Part shown: piece after piece, positions 17,775 to 27,234 of the stretch
Layout of the letters: each line of letters starts with the position of its first letter
How positions within the stretch are numbered: the first letter of the stretch is position 1
From: Saprospiraceae bacterium
Lineage (GTDB): Bacteria > Bacteroidota > Bacteroidia > Chitinophagales > Saprospiraceae
Length of the DNA: 52,325 bases
NCBI GenBank assembly: GCA_029262995.1
Contig: JAJCYH010000018.1
Coordinates: 1-52,325 of the forward strand
Direction: 5' to 3'
Notes under the pieces: generated by a model
Seen by the model: only the letters and a program-made list of their open reading frames with translations
Databases searched by the model: none
What the model was told of the DNA's origin: nothing
Position numbers and translations under genes: made by a program

Positions 17775-19616
17775 ATGAGTACTAAAAAGATATCTTACTC
17801 TATAATTATTTGTCTTCTTTTGTGCAATTGGCTTGGCGCCCAAATTGAAAAAATAGAACCACCATTCTGGTGGAGTGATATGACAAATCCTGAATTACAA
17901 ATCATGTTATATGGCTCTGATATTGCAAGTCATGATGTGATAATTGAGGGGTTTCAGATTACTAATATTGTCAAAACTGAAAACAGCAATTACTTATTTG
18001 TTACAATCAATACTAGAGATATTGAACCTGGGTATGTTGATATAAAGTTAATAAAGCATGGAATTGTTACTTCTACTACAAAATATGAATTCAAAGAACG
18101 CATAAAAGACTCTAGGTGGCGTCAAGGATTTAATTCCAGTGATCTTGTGTATTTGATTATGCCTGACCGCTTTGCTAACGGTGATGAAAGCAATGATAAT
18201 CGAGAAGATATGATAGAAGTTACCAATCGAAGTTTTAATGGAGGCAGACATGGAGGAGATATCAGAGGGGTCATCAATAATCTGGAATATATTCATGAGC
18301 TTGGGGCAACTGCTATATGGAGTACACCTTTGTTGGAAGACAATTATCATCGATATTCCTATCATCATTATGCGCAATCAGATGTATACAGAATAGATCC
18401 TCGTTTTGGCACTAATGAAGAATACATTGAATTATCAAGAGCATTGCACGCAAAAGAAATGAAGTTAATCATGGATTATGTCACCAATCATTGGAGTATT
18501 GTCCATTGGATGGTAAAGGATCTCCCCTGCTATGATTGGATTCACCAGTTTCCTGGCTATGCCAATACAAATCATCGGATGACGACACAGTTTGACCCCA
18601 ATGCATCGAGACGGGATAAAAGATATTCTGAAGATGGTTGGTTCGTGCCAACAATGCCAGATTTGAATCAGAGAAATCCATTGGTATTAAACTACTTAAT
18701 TCAAAACGCCATCTGGTGGATTGAATATGCAGAATTGGATGGTTTTCGAGTTGACACCTATTCCTATAATGACAAAGACGCTATCGCTCGATGGACGAAA
18801 GCGATAATGGATGAGTACCCTAATTTCAATATCGTAGGTGAAGCATGGTATCATAATCAGGCACAGATTTCTTACTGGCAAAAAGATAGCCCAATAGGGT
18901 CCATCCAAGCTTATAATTCTTATTGCCCCAGTGTTATGGATTTTACTTTACATGATGCCCTAATGGCCGTTTTTAGCGAAAGCGATTCCATATGGGGAAA
19001 AGGACTCGTAAAAATTTATGACAACCTCGCAAATGATTTTCTTTATGCAGATGTAGACAATATTATGATCTTTCTCGAAAATCATGATACACCAAGATTT
19101 AACGAATTATATCCTAAACTTTCAACATACAAGCTAGCAATTACTCTTCTTGCTACCCTGCGTGGTATCCCTCAAATCTACTATGGAAGTGAAATTGGAA
19201 TGAAAGGAAAAAAAGATGTCGGTGATGGAGATATAAGAAGAGATTTTCCTGGTGGGTGGAAAGAAGACACAAATAATGCCTTTACTAACAGTGGCAGGAA
19301 TAAAGAACAGAATGCCTATTACGATTTTGCGCGTAAGGTCTTTAACTGGCGTAAAAACAAACCTGTCATCCACAAGGGACAAACAATGCAATTTGCGCCC
19401 AAGCAGGATGTTTACGTTTATTTTAGATACAACGATGAGGAACAAGTTATGGTAGTAATTAATAATAGTGTAGAAGACAGAGTATTAAATTTGTCCAGAT
19501 TTAATGAACGGCTGAAAGGCAATAACGCAGCAATAGATATTCTAAGTGGTGAAAAATTCCTTCTCCTAAATGAACTAAAAATCAAAGCGCGAACTTCTTT
19601 AATACTAGAATTTTAG
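17775..19616 (+). CDS. periplasmic GH13 cyclomaltodextrinase/neopullulanase
   Basis: The 613-residue protein has a cleavable signal peptide (LLLCNWLGAQ), an N-terminal immunoglobulin-like domain (about 25-115, PPFWWSDMTNPELQIMLYG) characteristic of Bacteroidota cyclomaltodextrinases, and a GH13 barrel. The nucleophile is D327 in LDGFRVDTY, acid/base E356 in VGEAW and the third carboxylate D438 in ENHDTPR; PDRFANGD is the usual region near the barrel start. It should degrade imported maltodextrins or cyclodextrins to maltose in the periplasm, like SusA. It lies six bases after the phosphorylase and two before the esterase gene. Confidence 0.93.
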   Translation: MSTKKISYSIIICLLLCNWLGAQIEKIEPPFWWSDMTNPELQIMLYGSDIASHDVIIEGFQITNIVKTENSNYLFVTINTRDIEPGYVDIKLIKHGIVTSTTKYEFKERIKDSRWRQGFNSSDLVYLIMPDRFANGDESNDNREDMIEVTNRSFNGGRHGGDIRGVINNLEYIHELGATAIWSTPLLEDNYHRYSYHHYAQSDVYRIDPRFGTNEEYIELSRALHAKEMKLIMDYVTNHWSIVHWMVKDLPCYDWIHQFPGYANTNHRMTTQFDPNASRRDKRYSEDGWFVPTMPDLNQRNPLVLNYLIQNAIWWIEYAELDGFRVDTYSYNDKDAIARWTKAIMDEYPNFNIVGEAWYHNQAQISYWQKDSPIGSIQAYNSYCPSVMDFTLHDALMAVFSESDSIWGKGLVKIYDNLANDFLYADVDNIMIFLENHDTPRFNELYPKLSTYKLAITLLATLRGIPQIYYGSEIGMKGKKDVGDGDIRRDFPGGWKEDTNNAFTNSGRNKEQNAYYDFARKVFNWRKNKPVIHKGQTMQFAPKQDVYVYFRYNDEEQVMVVINNSVEDRVLNLSRFNERLKGNNAAIDILSGEKFLLLNELKIKARTSLILEF

Positions 19617-19618
19617 AC

Positions 19619-20548
19619 ATGAAAAATCTACTGCTTTTCTTACTTGTTTTACTGATTATTTCCTGCAAGCCTACAGGTGACAATTCAAATTCAGCCAGCT
19701 GTACAAACGCTGAACTTTCTGAACTAAAAGTCAGTAAAGGTAAAGTGTACAGAATTCACGACTTTCAGTCCAACTATGTGAATGCGAGAAATGTAGATAT
19801 ATGGCTTCCAAAAAATTATAACGACACTACTGAACATGCAGTCATATATATGCATGATGGACAAATGCTATTCGATAGCACTACTACATGGAACAAACAA
19901 GAATGGCGAGCAGATGAAGTCCTTCAAGGCTTGATCGATAAAAAAAGTGTCGTTCCTGCAATTATTGTTGGCATTTGGAACATTGATGGTGAGCGTTACA
20001 ATAATTACTTTCCACATAAGGCACTGGATTACTATAAAGGCGATAAAGCTTTTTTAAATGACAAAGATTTCAATGCTGACAATTATTTAAAGTTTATAGT
20101 GGAAGAACTAAAACCTTGTATCGAAGCAACATATAGTGTAAATAGCGATAAAGCATATAATTGCACAGCTGGTGCCAGTATGGGTGGCCTAATTTCGATG
20201 TATGCAATATGTGAATACCCTACTGTGTTTGGGGGAGCAGCTTGTCTTTCAACACACTGGCCGGGGATAAGTCCCAAAGCAAACGAAGATATTGCAGGTT
20301 CGATATTTTCATATTTAGAAGATAACATACCTTCCTGTGATGATCATCGCTTATACTTTGATTACGGAGATAAGACACTGGACCGTTTTTACCTACAATA
20401 TGGACCACGGGTTGATAGTATACTGGCCAATAATAATTGTAATGTAGGTAGTGGTAAGAATATGTATTTCAAAGGTCATGATCATAACGAACGTTCCTGG
20501 CAAAGAAGGTTGCATATTCCTTTTGAATTTATACTACCTACGCATTAA
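19619..20548 (+). CDS. alpha/beta-hydrolase lipoprotein, esterase D/CE1-like
   Basis: The 309-residue lipoprotein (signal peptide ending LLIISC, Cys16) belongs to the putative-esterase (Fes/esterase D, CE1-like) family. The nucleophile is the Ser of GASMGG, the acid is probably in DYGDKTLD and the His in GHDHNERSW, and VDIWLPKNY with YMHDGQMLFD marks the first strands. Members hydrolyse acyl esters of sugars or other esters; its place between two amylases suggests it removes acyl groups from starch oligosaccharides, or acts on another glucan ester, but the substrate is unknown. It starts two bases after the upstream stop. Confidence 0.8.
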   Translation: MKNLLLFLLVLLIISCKPTGDNSNSASCTNAELSELKVSKGKVYRIHDFQSNYVNARNVDIWLPKNYNDTTEHAVIYMHDGQMLFDSTTTWNKQEWRADEVLQGLIDKKSVVPAIIVGIWNIDGERYNNYFPHKALDYYKGDKAFLNDKDFNADNYLKFIVEELKPCIEATYSVNSDKAYNCTAGASMGGLISMYAICEYPTVFGGAACLSTHWPGISPKANEDIAGSIFSYLEDNIPSCDDHRLYFDYGDKTLDRFYLQYGPRVDSILANNNCNVGSGKNMYFKGHDHNERSWQRRLHIPFEFILPTH

Positions 20549-20565
20549 TCAATCAAATACTTATT

Positions 20566-21996
20566 ATGAAACAAATAAAGACTTTAAGTATTCTGCTCTT
20601 TTCCTGTGGTTTCTTGTTTATCAATTGTATTCAAAAAGAAGCTGTTGTTGTAAAAAGTTATTCCACAATCACCGATACGGATCTAGAATCAGCGGTAATT
20701 TATGAAGCCAATATTAGGCAGTATTCAGAGCAAGGTGATTTTAGTAGTTTCACCAAAGATATTCCAAGTTTAAAAGAATTGGGTGTAAAGATAATCTGGT
20801 TGATGCCGATACATGCGATAAGCATAGAGAAACGGAAAGCTAAAAGTGACGTCAATGTCTCCGACATTGAAGACCCAGAAGAAAGAAAAAAATATCTGGG
20901 TAGCTATTACTCCGTATCTGATTACCGAAGTATCAATCCTGAATTTGGTGATGCTAATGATTTCGAGGAACTTATAAAAGTAGCTCATAATAACGGTATG
21001 TACGTCATTCTGGACTGGGTACCAAATCATACAGGATGGGATCATCCTTGGATAACTGAGCATCCTGATTATTATACACAGGATTCATTGGGAAATATCA
21101 TAGATCCAATAGACCCAGGTACTGGAGCATCATGGGGATGGACGGATGTTGCGGACTTGAATTTTGACAACAAGGAATTATGGGAAGCTATGATTGATGA
21201 GATGAAATACTGGATTACAGATTTTGATATCGATGGCTATCGTTGCGATGTAGCTCACGGTGTACCTGTTGAATTCTGGGAATATGCCGTTCCTAAACTA
21301 CGTAAGGAAAAAGACATTTTCATGCTTGCCGAAGCAGAGTCAAGTACGTTATTAAAGAATGCGTTTGAAATGGATTACAATTGGGAGGGACATCATATTA
21401 TGAATGATATTTCAAAAGGAAATAAGTCTGTATCCGATTGGGATCAGTACATGATCAGATGCAGTACTAATTATGAAGCGGATGATATACGCATGAATTT
21501 TGTTACCAATCATGATGAGAATTCATGGGCGGGACCTGTGAAAGAAAGAATGGGCGATGCTTCTGAACTGATGTTAGCCTTTAGTTATCTCCAACCGGGT
21601 ATGCCTTTGATTTATAGCGGTCAGGAATATGATATGGATCACAAACTTCTCTTTTTTGAAAAAGATCAAATTCCAAAAACCAAAGGAAGCACGTGGAATA
21701 CTTTAGTGAAGCTGGGGAAATTGAAAACGGATAATCCAGCTCTAAATGGAGGTAAGAATCCAGCAAGTTATAATCGTCTTGATGCTTATGGTTCTGAACA
21801 TATAATGGTCTTCAGCAGACAGAAAGGTGAATCAACAGTATATTTTATTGGAAATATGTCAGCGGACCCGGCAGAATTTAATTTTCCAATAGAAGGAAGA
21901 TTTACCAATTGGATGAATGGAGAACCGGAGGATTATAATTTAGGAGGAACATATAATTTTGCTGCGTGGGAATATAAGATTCTGATTCCTAAATAG
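20566..21996 (+). CDS. GH13 alpha-amylase lipoprotein
   Basis: The 476-residue protein has a lipoprotein signal peptide ending FLFINC (Cys21) and a compact GH13 domain: WVPNHT (region I), nucleophile D228 in DGYRCDVAH, acid/base E256 in MLAEAES and D317 in VTNHDENSW. A short C-terminal beta domain follows. It is shorter than SusG-type enzymes and shows no starch-binding insertion. As a membrane-anchored amylase it would trim maltodextrins at the outer membrane or in the periplasm; no acidic surface-export tag follows the Cys, which favours a periplasmic side. It is the last gene of the operon and ends in a hairpin terminator. Confidence 0.9.
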   Translation: MKQIKTLSILLFSCGFLFINCIQKEAVVVKSYSTITDTDLESAVIYEANIRQYSEQGDFSSFTKDIPSLKELGVKIIWLMPIHAISIEKRKAKSDVNVSDIEDPEERKKYLGSYYSVSDYRSINPEFGDANDFEELIKVAHNNGMYVILDWVPNHTGWDHPWITEHPDYYTQDSLGNIIDPIDPGTGASWGWTDVADLNFDNKELWEAMIDEMKYWITDFDIDGYRCDVAHGVPVEFWEYAVPKLRKEKDIFMLAEAESSTLLKNAFEMDYNWEGHHIMNDISKGNKSVSDWDQYMIRCSTNYEADDIRMNFVTNHDENSWAGPVKERMGDASELMLAFSYLQPGMPLIYSGQEYDMDHKLLFFEKDQIPKTKGSTWNTLVKLGKLKTDNPALNGGKNPASYNRLDAYGSEHIMVFSRQKGESTVYFIGNMSADPAEFNFPIEGRFTNWMNGEPEDYNLGGTYNFAAWEYKILIPK

Positions 21997-22011
21997 AGTA
22001 ATACTCTATTT
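21991..22011 (+). terminator. hairpin terminator of the maltose phosphorylase operon
   Basis: Arms AAATAGAGT (21991-21999) and ACTCTATTT (22003-22011) form a perfect 9-bp stem with a 3-base loop that includes the stop codon of the lipoprotein amylase. The T-tract is short, so termination may be partial. Confidence 0.5.
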
Positions 22012-22131
22012 CTCTAATAGAAAACAATATACCTACAAAAGTATGTTGCATAATCGTTTCAGTTATAAATTAAGGATCATAGTAATGCCAATCGCAGCAA
22101 ATCATTATATTGCGAATGACTTAACACCCTA

Positions 22132-25100
22132 ATGATTAGAAGACGAAGTTTGAATCTTGATAGTATTCATATTGCCTTAATATTATTTTTTTGCTTCTTT
22201 AACCTGGATCAAACAATATCTGCCCAAGAGCAATGCTGTTGTGGCGCTGATGAAGAAGTTGAAGTTCCTGGAGGAGATTTTGAATTCAGCCCCTATCCCG
22301 CTCCCGGTGGATGGATAGATTATACTTCAGGATTCGGTCCTTGGGATGTTTCTTTTGGATCCATCAGCCATCATGATGATGGACATAATAATTTGGGTAA
22401 TGGTAACCCAAACCCTTCAACAGCACATGTAGATCTCAACGGCTTTTCCCCAGGAGGCATTTGCCAGACTATCAATGGATTTACCGTTGGATCGGAATGC
22501 ACCTTAACCTTCTTTTATGCTATCCACAACGGGATCTCTTCCGGAGAAGCCACAGTTAGCCTTGAAGGTGGGTCTGTCCTGAATGAAACCTGGGAAGCAG
22601 ACAATGTTGGAAGCAATGAATGGCTTGAAGCCAATTACAGTTTCACTGCCACAAGTACTTCTATGGAACTATGCTTCGAAAGCCTAGTGACAGTAAATTG
22701 TTGTGGCATGTTGATCGATGACATCAGCTTTTCATGCTGTCCGACTGATGCTGAAGAACCTGTTCTCGATCAAATGCCACAGGACCTCACTGTGATGTGT
22801 CTGGATGATGTACCTGAAGATCCAGACATTAAAGCAAGCGATGATTGTACCGTTGATCTTGAAGTTGAATTCAATGAAGAGATTGAAGAACAGGGCTGTA
22901 ATTATGTGATCTATAGAGATTGGAGCGTAGAAGACGATTGTGGTAAGATCAGTGAATATACTCAGGTCATCAGTGTTATTGATGATGAAAGTCCTGAAGT
23001 ACTTTCCCCTCCTGAGGATCTTAAAATATTCTGCAATGATGACATATTAGAAGTCTTCAATGATTGGGTTGCCAATTATGGCTTTGCTGTGATAGATGAA
23101 AATTGCGGTGAGATACTTGTAGAAGTAGAACATGACGTTATAGATCTAAACTCATGCAGTCAAACACTTGTAACTTTTATATACTCTGATCTATGTGGTC
23201 ATTCCGTAGAAGAAAATGCATTTTTCGAAGTTGATGACAGAAGCGATCCGGTTTTTATCCAAGTCCCATCAGATCTTATCATCCCATGTGATAGCTCTTC
23301 TGTTTCAATAATCGATAACTGGTTAGCCAACAATGCAGGTTCTTTAGCTATGGACGATTGTGATTTTACTATAGTGAATGATTTTACAGGAAATTATGAC
23401 AGCACGGATATTGTGAGTTTTATCGCGATGGATTTTTGCGGCAACGCAAACACCACAATAGCTCAAATAATATATACAGGTAACATCGATACGATTAGAA
23501 TAGATTCAACAACCTGTGATCCTTCAATAGCTGGAATATTTGAAGAATTCATTGATTCCCCTACCACATGTGACAGTTTGATCATTCTGAATATTGAATT
23601 CAATCCCAGTGATACCCTTGAATTAACGGAGTACAGTTGTGATCCACAAGAAGTGGGATTTGATACACTGATAAGCAGCAATCTGGCGGGCTGTGATAGC
23701 ATTGTATATCTGCAAACCATGTTACTTAGATCAGATACCGTCATGCTATTCGAGAATGTCTGTGACTCTAGTCAGATAGGTACTGACACACTAATTTTTC
23801 AAAATGTCCAGGGATGCGACAGTCTTGTGTACTTACATATATTAGTTGCAGATTCTGATACTTTAAATATTATAAAACAAACATGTGATTCTACTCAGAT
23901 AGGCATTGATACTTTAATTCATCAAAATATTCAAGGCTGTGACAGCATCGTTTACTTGCACACACAATATAGCTCTAGTGACACTATTTACACTATAGGT
24001 TACAGTTGCGATATTGAATCTGAAAATTATGACACAAGTTCAATTCCAGGTATCTTATGTGATACAATAGTAATCCTGCAGACTATCCCCCTTAAAGATG
24101 ACACCACCTATCTGTTTGAGTTTGATTGCGATATCAAGGAAACCGAGTTTCTAACTGAAGTCCTAGCCGGTATGCTTTGTGATTCTATAGTGATCACGGA
24201 AGTCATACCACTAGCAAAGGACACCTCGTATATTATCTCGGGCTCTTGCAGGATCCAGGACCTGGGCATAGACACAAGCTACTACATCAATGAAAATGGA
24301 TGTGACTCTTTGGTTATAATTGATGTATTTTACGAGCCTATTCCGCCAATCTATGTTGATACGTACAGCTGCAATCAGCAAAACATTGGACTGGACACGA
24401 TGATGATTTTTAGTTTAGAATGCGATAGCATAATAATTACGAATACCCATTTGCTTGAAAGCAGTGAAACAGTTATACAGGAAATATCATGCGAGACCTT
24501 ACCGAACGACACTTTACTTTTCTCTAATTCTGATGGCTGTGATTCATTAGTTATCATTGAATATCATTTTGAAGAAATTAGCTTTGACTATGAATTAGAA
24601 TTTGACCCTTGCGATCCTTTTTCACCTGTAGATCTTTTCATCTTTAATGTTGAAGGAGGGACTGAACCCTACCAATACATATTGAACTCTAACATAACAA
24701 GTGATATGCCTATGATAACACTTCAGGAAGAAGGTGCATATAGTATCTTAATACAAGATGCCGAGGGATGCATATCTGAAGAAATGATAGTCTCGCTGGA
24801 ATGGCCCGAAGAGCTCGTTATAAATCTGCCTTCTGAGATCACAATTCTCAACGGTCAACCATATCCTTTGAATATTACATTGCCAACAAATGTCGACAGT
24901 TTCTATTGGTCTCATCCAGAAGTGTTATCCTGTACAGATTGTCTTGATCTCGTAGTATATTCAGATGAAGACTTGATCCTAGAGCTTCATGTGATCAGCA
25001 GTGATGGTTGCCTTAGTCTAAGAATCATTCATATTAAGATCAAAAATTCGGGAGTTTACATTCCGAATATTTTTTCTCCAAATGGAGACAAGGTAAATGA

Positions 25101-25338
25101 TGACTTTGGAATTTTTCATTCAGGCAGTGTTGAGTTGATTCATTCATTCAGGATATATGATCGATGGGGTAATTTGGTATTTGAAAAATTAGACAGCAAG
25201 CCCGATGCAACTTCCTATTGGAATGGCAGGTTTAACAACAGTTTGGTTGATCCCAATGTATTTGTATATCATTTTGAACTGATGATGAAAAACGGAGAAC
25301 TTAAAACCTTCCTTGGTGAAATCCTTGTTGTCAAATAA
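22132..25338 (+). CDS. large secreted Cys-repeat protein with type B T9SS sorting domain
   Basis: The 1068-residue protein has a signal peptide (ALILFFCFFNLDQTISAQ), a Cys-rich start (EQCCCG), a DUF642-like galactose-binding jelly-roll (about 40-205), and HYR/Ig-like domains to about 450. Residues about 460-810 hold nine copies of a roughly 40-residue repeat with one Cys near each end (CD....G.DTL......GCDSIV.L). The end is the gliding-motility-associated type B sorting domain (IPNIFSPNGDKVNDDF ... YDRWGNLVF ... LGEILVVK). Such proteins are exported by the T9SS and released or held at the surface; this one looks like an adhesin or structural fibre. It stands alone after the operon terminator. 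Confidence 0.82.
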   Translation: MIRRRSLNLDSIHIALILFFCFFNLDQTISAQEQCCCGADEEVEVPGGDFEFSPYPAPGGWIDYTSGFGPWDVSFGSISHHDDGHNNLGNGNPNPSTAHVDLNGFSPGGICQTINGFTVGSECTLTFFYAIHNGISSGEATVSLEGGSVLNETWEADNVGSNEWLEANYSFTATSTSMELCFESLVTVNCCGMLIDDISFSCCPTDAEEPVLDQMPQDLTVMCLDDVPEDPDIKASDDCTVDLEVEFNEEIEEQGCNYVIYRDWSVEDDCGKISEYTQVISVIDDESPEVLSPPEDLKIFCNDDILEVFNDWVANYGFAVIDENCGEILVEVEHDVIDLNSCSQTLVTFIYSDLCGHSVEENAFFEVDDRSDPVFIQVPSDLIIPCDSSSVSIIDNWLANNAGSLAMDDCDFTIVNDFTGNYDSTDIVSFIAMDFCGNANTTIAQIIYTGNIDTIRIDSTTCDPSIAGIFEEFIDSPTTCDSLIILNIEFNPSDTLELTEYSCDPQEVGFDTLISSNLAGCDSIVYLQTMLLRSDTVMLFENVCDSSQIGTDTLIFQNVQGCDSLVYLHILVADSDTLNIIKQTCDSTQIGIDTLIHQNIQGCDSIVYLHTQYSSSDTIYTIGYSCDIESENYDTSSIPGILCDTIVILQTIPLKDDTTYLFEFDCDIKETEFLTEVLAGMLCDSIVITEVIPLAKDTSYIISGSCRIQDLGIDTSYYINENGCDSLVIIDVFYEPIPPIYVDTYSCNQQNIGLDTMMIFSLECDSIIITNTHLLESSETVIQEISCETLPNDTLLFSNSDGCDSLVIIEYHFEEISFDYELEFDPCDPFSPVDLFIFNVEGGTEPYQYILNSNITSDMPMITLQEEGAYSILIQDAEGCISEEMIVSLEWPEELVINLPSEITILNGQPYPLNITLPTNVDSFYWSHPEVLSCTDCLDLVVYSDEDLILELHVISSDGCLSLRIIHIKIKNSGVYIPNIFSPNGDKVNDDFGIFHSGSVELIHSFRIYDRWGNLVFEKLDSKPDATSYWNGRFNNSLVDPNVFVYHFELMMKNGELKTFLGEILVVK
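23515..24561 (+). repeat. nine Cys-pair repeats inside the secreted protein gene
   Basis: Nine successive units start at a conserved Cys (first at residue 462) and contain a second about 20 residues later (last at residue 803), each giving CD-x-G-x-DTL-x-GCDS(I/L)V at protein level. At DNA level the copies have diverged, so it is an old repeat rather than a recent expansion. Each unit's Cys pair is well placed for an intra-unit disulfide. Confidence 0.75.
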
Positions 25339-25617
25339 GTGACATCACGTGATAAATTTAGATCTCCTATTATATGGAGTACTCCCCTTAATTAAGCCAA
25401 AATTGCAAAATTGAGAATTAATTTGACAATTTGATGCTAATTAATTAATGTCTTCTCAACTGTCATATTGGCTAATGTGCAGAGAGTTAAAGATCGAAAA
25501 TATTTTAATATAAAATTTTACTATACATGCTTGAAAGACAATATGCACGAGGGATATTATATCAGGTGGTCTGACGACGGAAGATTGGAGTGATATATAT
25601 TACAGGCTGGCATTTGT

Positions 25618-26868
25618 TTAAATATTAAAAGCTTGTTCCATGAAGTTTTGTTCTTTATTTGATATTTTCAATTCATTTGCAATCTTACGCCAAGACGATA
25701 TTTCTTTTTTAACTTTTGTTATATAGGCCTTAGCATCATTAAGTTCCCACCTATAATATTCTGCAATACTTAAACATAAGTCATAATCAAGACTATTATC
25801 ATTTTCTGATATATTTAGGCTTAATCCTGTTCCACTTTCATTTGGATTTATATCGTAAGCTGGGGATAGAATCCAGCCCTTTCTTGTAAGAATAAACCCA
25901 TGGTTTCGTAAGTGGTCGTCTGTATTTGAAACGCCAACAGAGAAAACTATTCGACGCCAAAGCTCTATCAAATCCATGTTGGGTGATGCTCCATATGTTT
26001 CTATTAAGTCAACGATCTCTAAATAACTTCCTCCTTCTTTTTGACAATAGCTATCTTTATAACCTAATAATGTCATAGCTGAAGCAAAGTGTAGTCTTTT
26101 ATTCTCTATTGATCGATCAAATCTTTTTGTCAGATAAGTATGTTGTTTCTGAGAGAATGTTGATGCTGAAGCTTCAGCTACATTAATATTTACATTTTTT
26201 GCTATCCTATTTACCAAAAATTCCCATATCCCCGAATCTTTATCATCATTTTTACTGGGGAATTTGGCAATCCATAGACTACCGTCAGTATGTCGTACAT
26301 TTGCTTTAGGTCTCGCACCACCTAAAGAAGAGCCTGGTGCCATCATTAATTTTAGCCATTTTTTAGCATTATCATCTTTGAAAAAATTGTCATCCTCAAT
26401 TCTTAAACTTGCTTGTTCCAATTCTCGTATACTTGATATTGGAGGTGCTTTTACTGCTTCATTATGTTCTAAAAAGTTTTCATTTTCGTGTAACTTAAAG
26501 CGAATGCCTCCCATTCTTGTTTCATCGTTTACTCCCATAAGAAAGTCTGATTCATATAGATGTTTAGGTTTTTCTCCAGCTTCTCTTTCTTTGATTGCCT
26601 CTCTTCTCTTCATTAATATTCGTCCCCATCGGTCCGGAGATGAATCAAAGAATATTCCGAAATTTGGTTTTTCATCATTTAGATATTGAGGTCCAGTAAA
26701 TAATTTTAAATCAGGATCAAGATCTTGTGCATACCCACTTTCTAACCAACCCTTAGAATACTCAAATGAAAATATTTCTTCTCCTTTTGAAACCTGTGAA
26801 CGAAGAATTCCCATTTGCATCATGTGCGGTAGTTCTTTCCAATCTGCGTAAACCAAAATTTCATTCAT
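25618..26868 (-). CDS. hipA: HipA-type serine/threonine kinase toxin
   Basis: The 416-residue protein matches HipA along its length: the N-terminal HipA domain (about 1-115, with SSPDRWG), the Gly-rich autophosphorylation/ATP loop GSSLGGARPK (179-188), the ATP-binding strand Lys in WIAKFPS (K202), the catalytic loop NTDDHLRNHGF (D317/D318, N322) and the metal-binding LSPAYDINP (D339). HipA kinases phosphorylate a translation factor, glutamyl-tRNA synthetase in E. coli, and halt growth unless held by HipB. All key residues are present, so it should be active. hipB lies six bases upstream in the same operon. Confidence 0.94.
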   Translation of the reverse strand: MNEILVYADWKELPHMMQMGILRSQVSKGEEIFSFEYSKGWLESGYAQDLDPDLKLFTGPQYLNDEKPNFGIFFDSSPDRWGRILMKRREAIKEREAGEKPKHLYESDFLMGVNDETRMGGIRFKLHENENFLEHNEAVKAPPISSIRELEQASLRIEDDNFFKDDNAKKWLKLMMAPGSSLGGARPKANVRHTDGSLWIAKFPSKNDDKDSGIWEFLVNRIAKNVNINVAEASASTFSQKQHTYLTKRFDRSIENKRLHFASAMTLLGYKDSYCQKEGGSYLEIVDLIETYGASPNMDLIELWRRIVFSVGVSNTDDHLRNHGFILTRKGWILSPAYDINPNESGTGLSLNISENDNSLDYDLCLSIAEYYRWELNDAKAYITKVKKEISSWRKIANELKISNKEQNFMEQAFNI

Positions 26869-26874
26869 AATATT

Positions 26875-27183
26875 CTATTTTTTTGAGACACGCTTTTTCA
26901 CTTGTAATTTTGCATCTTGAAGCTTTCTTCCAAGTGTATCATCTTCGGCTAGTTTAAGTAAGTCTTTTTCCAGACCATAAACAGACATTACTTGGAGAAG
27001 GGTTGAAATTGATGTTACTGAATTTCCTTTTTCTAAATGCCATAAGGTTGTTCTGCTTATTTTGGCCCTTTCCGCTACCATTTGGGCTGAATATTTCCTC
27101 CTTAAACGAGCTAACTTTAAATTCTCACCTAGTTGTTTTAGAATTCGTTTCTCCTTTGGCAATAATCCCATATTTTTATTCAT
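26875..27183 (-). CDS. hipB: HipB-type XRE antitoxin and autorepressor
   Basis: The 102-residue protein has an XRE helix-turn-helix (about 20-70: LGENLKLARLRRKYSAQMVA, then ISRTTLWHLEKG) followed by a Lys-rich tail. As HipB it should bind HipA and repress the hipBA promoter; two matching operators lie immediately upstream. Its gene comes first, as usual for hipBA. An in-frame ATG four codons on (MGLLPKEK) is another possible start. Confidence 0.9.
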   Translation of the reverse strand: MNKNMGLLPKEKRILKQLGENLKLARLRRKYSAQMVAERAKISRTTLWHLEKGNSVTSISTLLQVMSVYGLEKDLLKLAEDDTLGRKLQDAKLQVKKRVSKK

Positions 27184-27185
27184 AA

Positions 27186-27203
27186 TGTTTTATATAATGA
27201 ACA
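27186..27203. promoter_or_regulatory. hipBA operator 1
   Basis: TGTTTTATATAATGAACA begins three bases from the hipB ATG and matches operator 2 at 14 of 18 positions, including the full right half ATAATGAACA. It is an imperfect palindrome and would overlap the ribosome-binding region or transcript start. Confidence 0.6.
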
Positions 27204-27216
27204 AATATGTAATTAT

Positions 27217-27234
27217 TGTCCATTATAATGAACA
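27217..27234. promoter_or_regulatory. hipBA operator 2
   Basis: TGTCCATTATAATGAACA is palindromic except for one base pair. Its centre lies 31 bp, about three helical turns, from that of operator 1, so HipB dimers on both would face the same side of the DNA. Confidence 0.65.

Noticed and set aside
25344-25353. ATCACGTGAT palindrome after the Cys-repeat gene
   Set aside because: Ten bases only, between convergent gene ends where an operator has nothing to control; likely chance.
26264-26689. 141-residue plus-strand frame opposite hipA
   Set aside because: It mirrors the well-supported hipA kinase motifs; composition is that of an antisense shadow.
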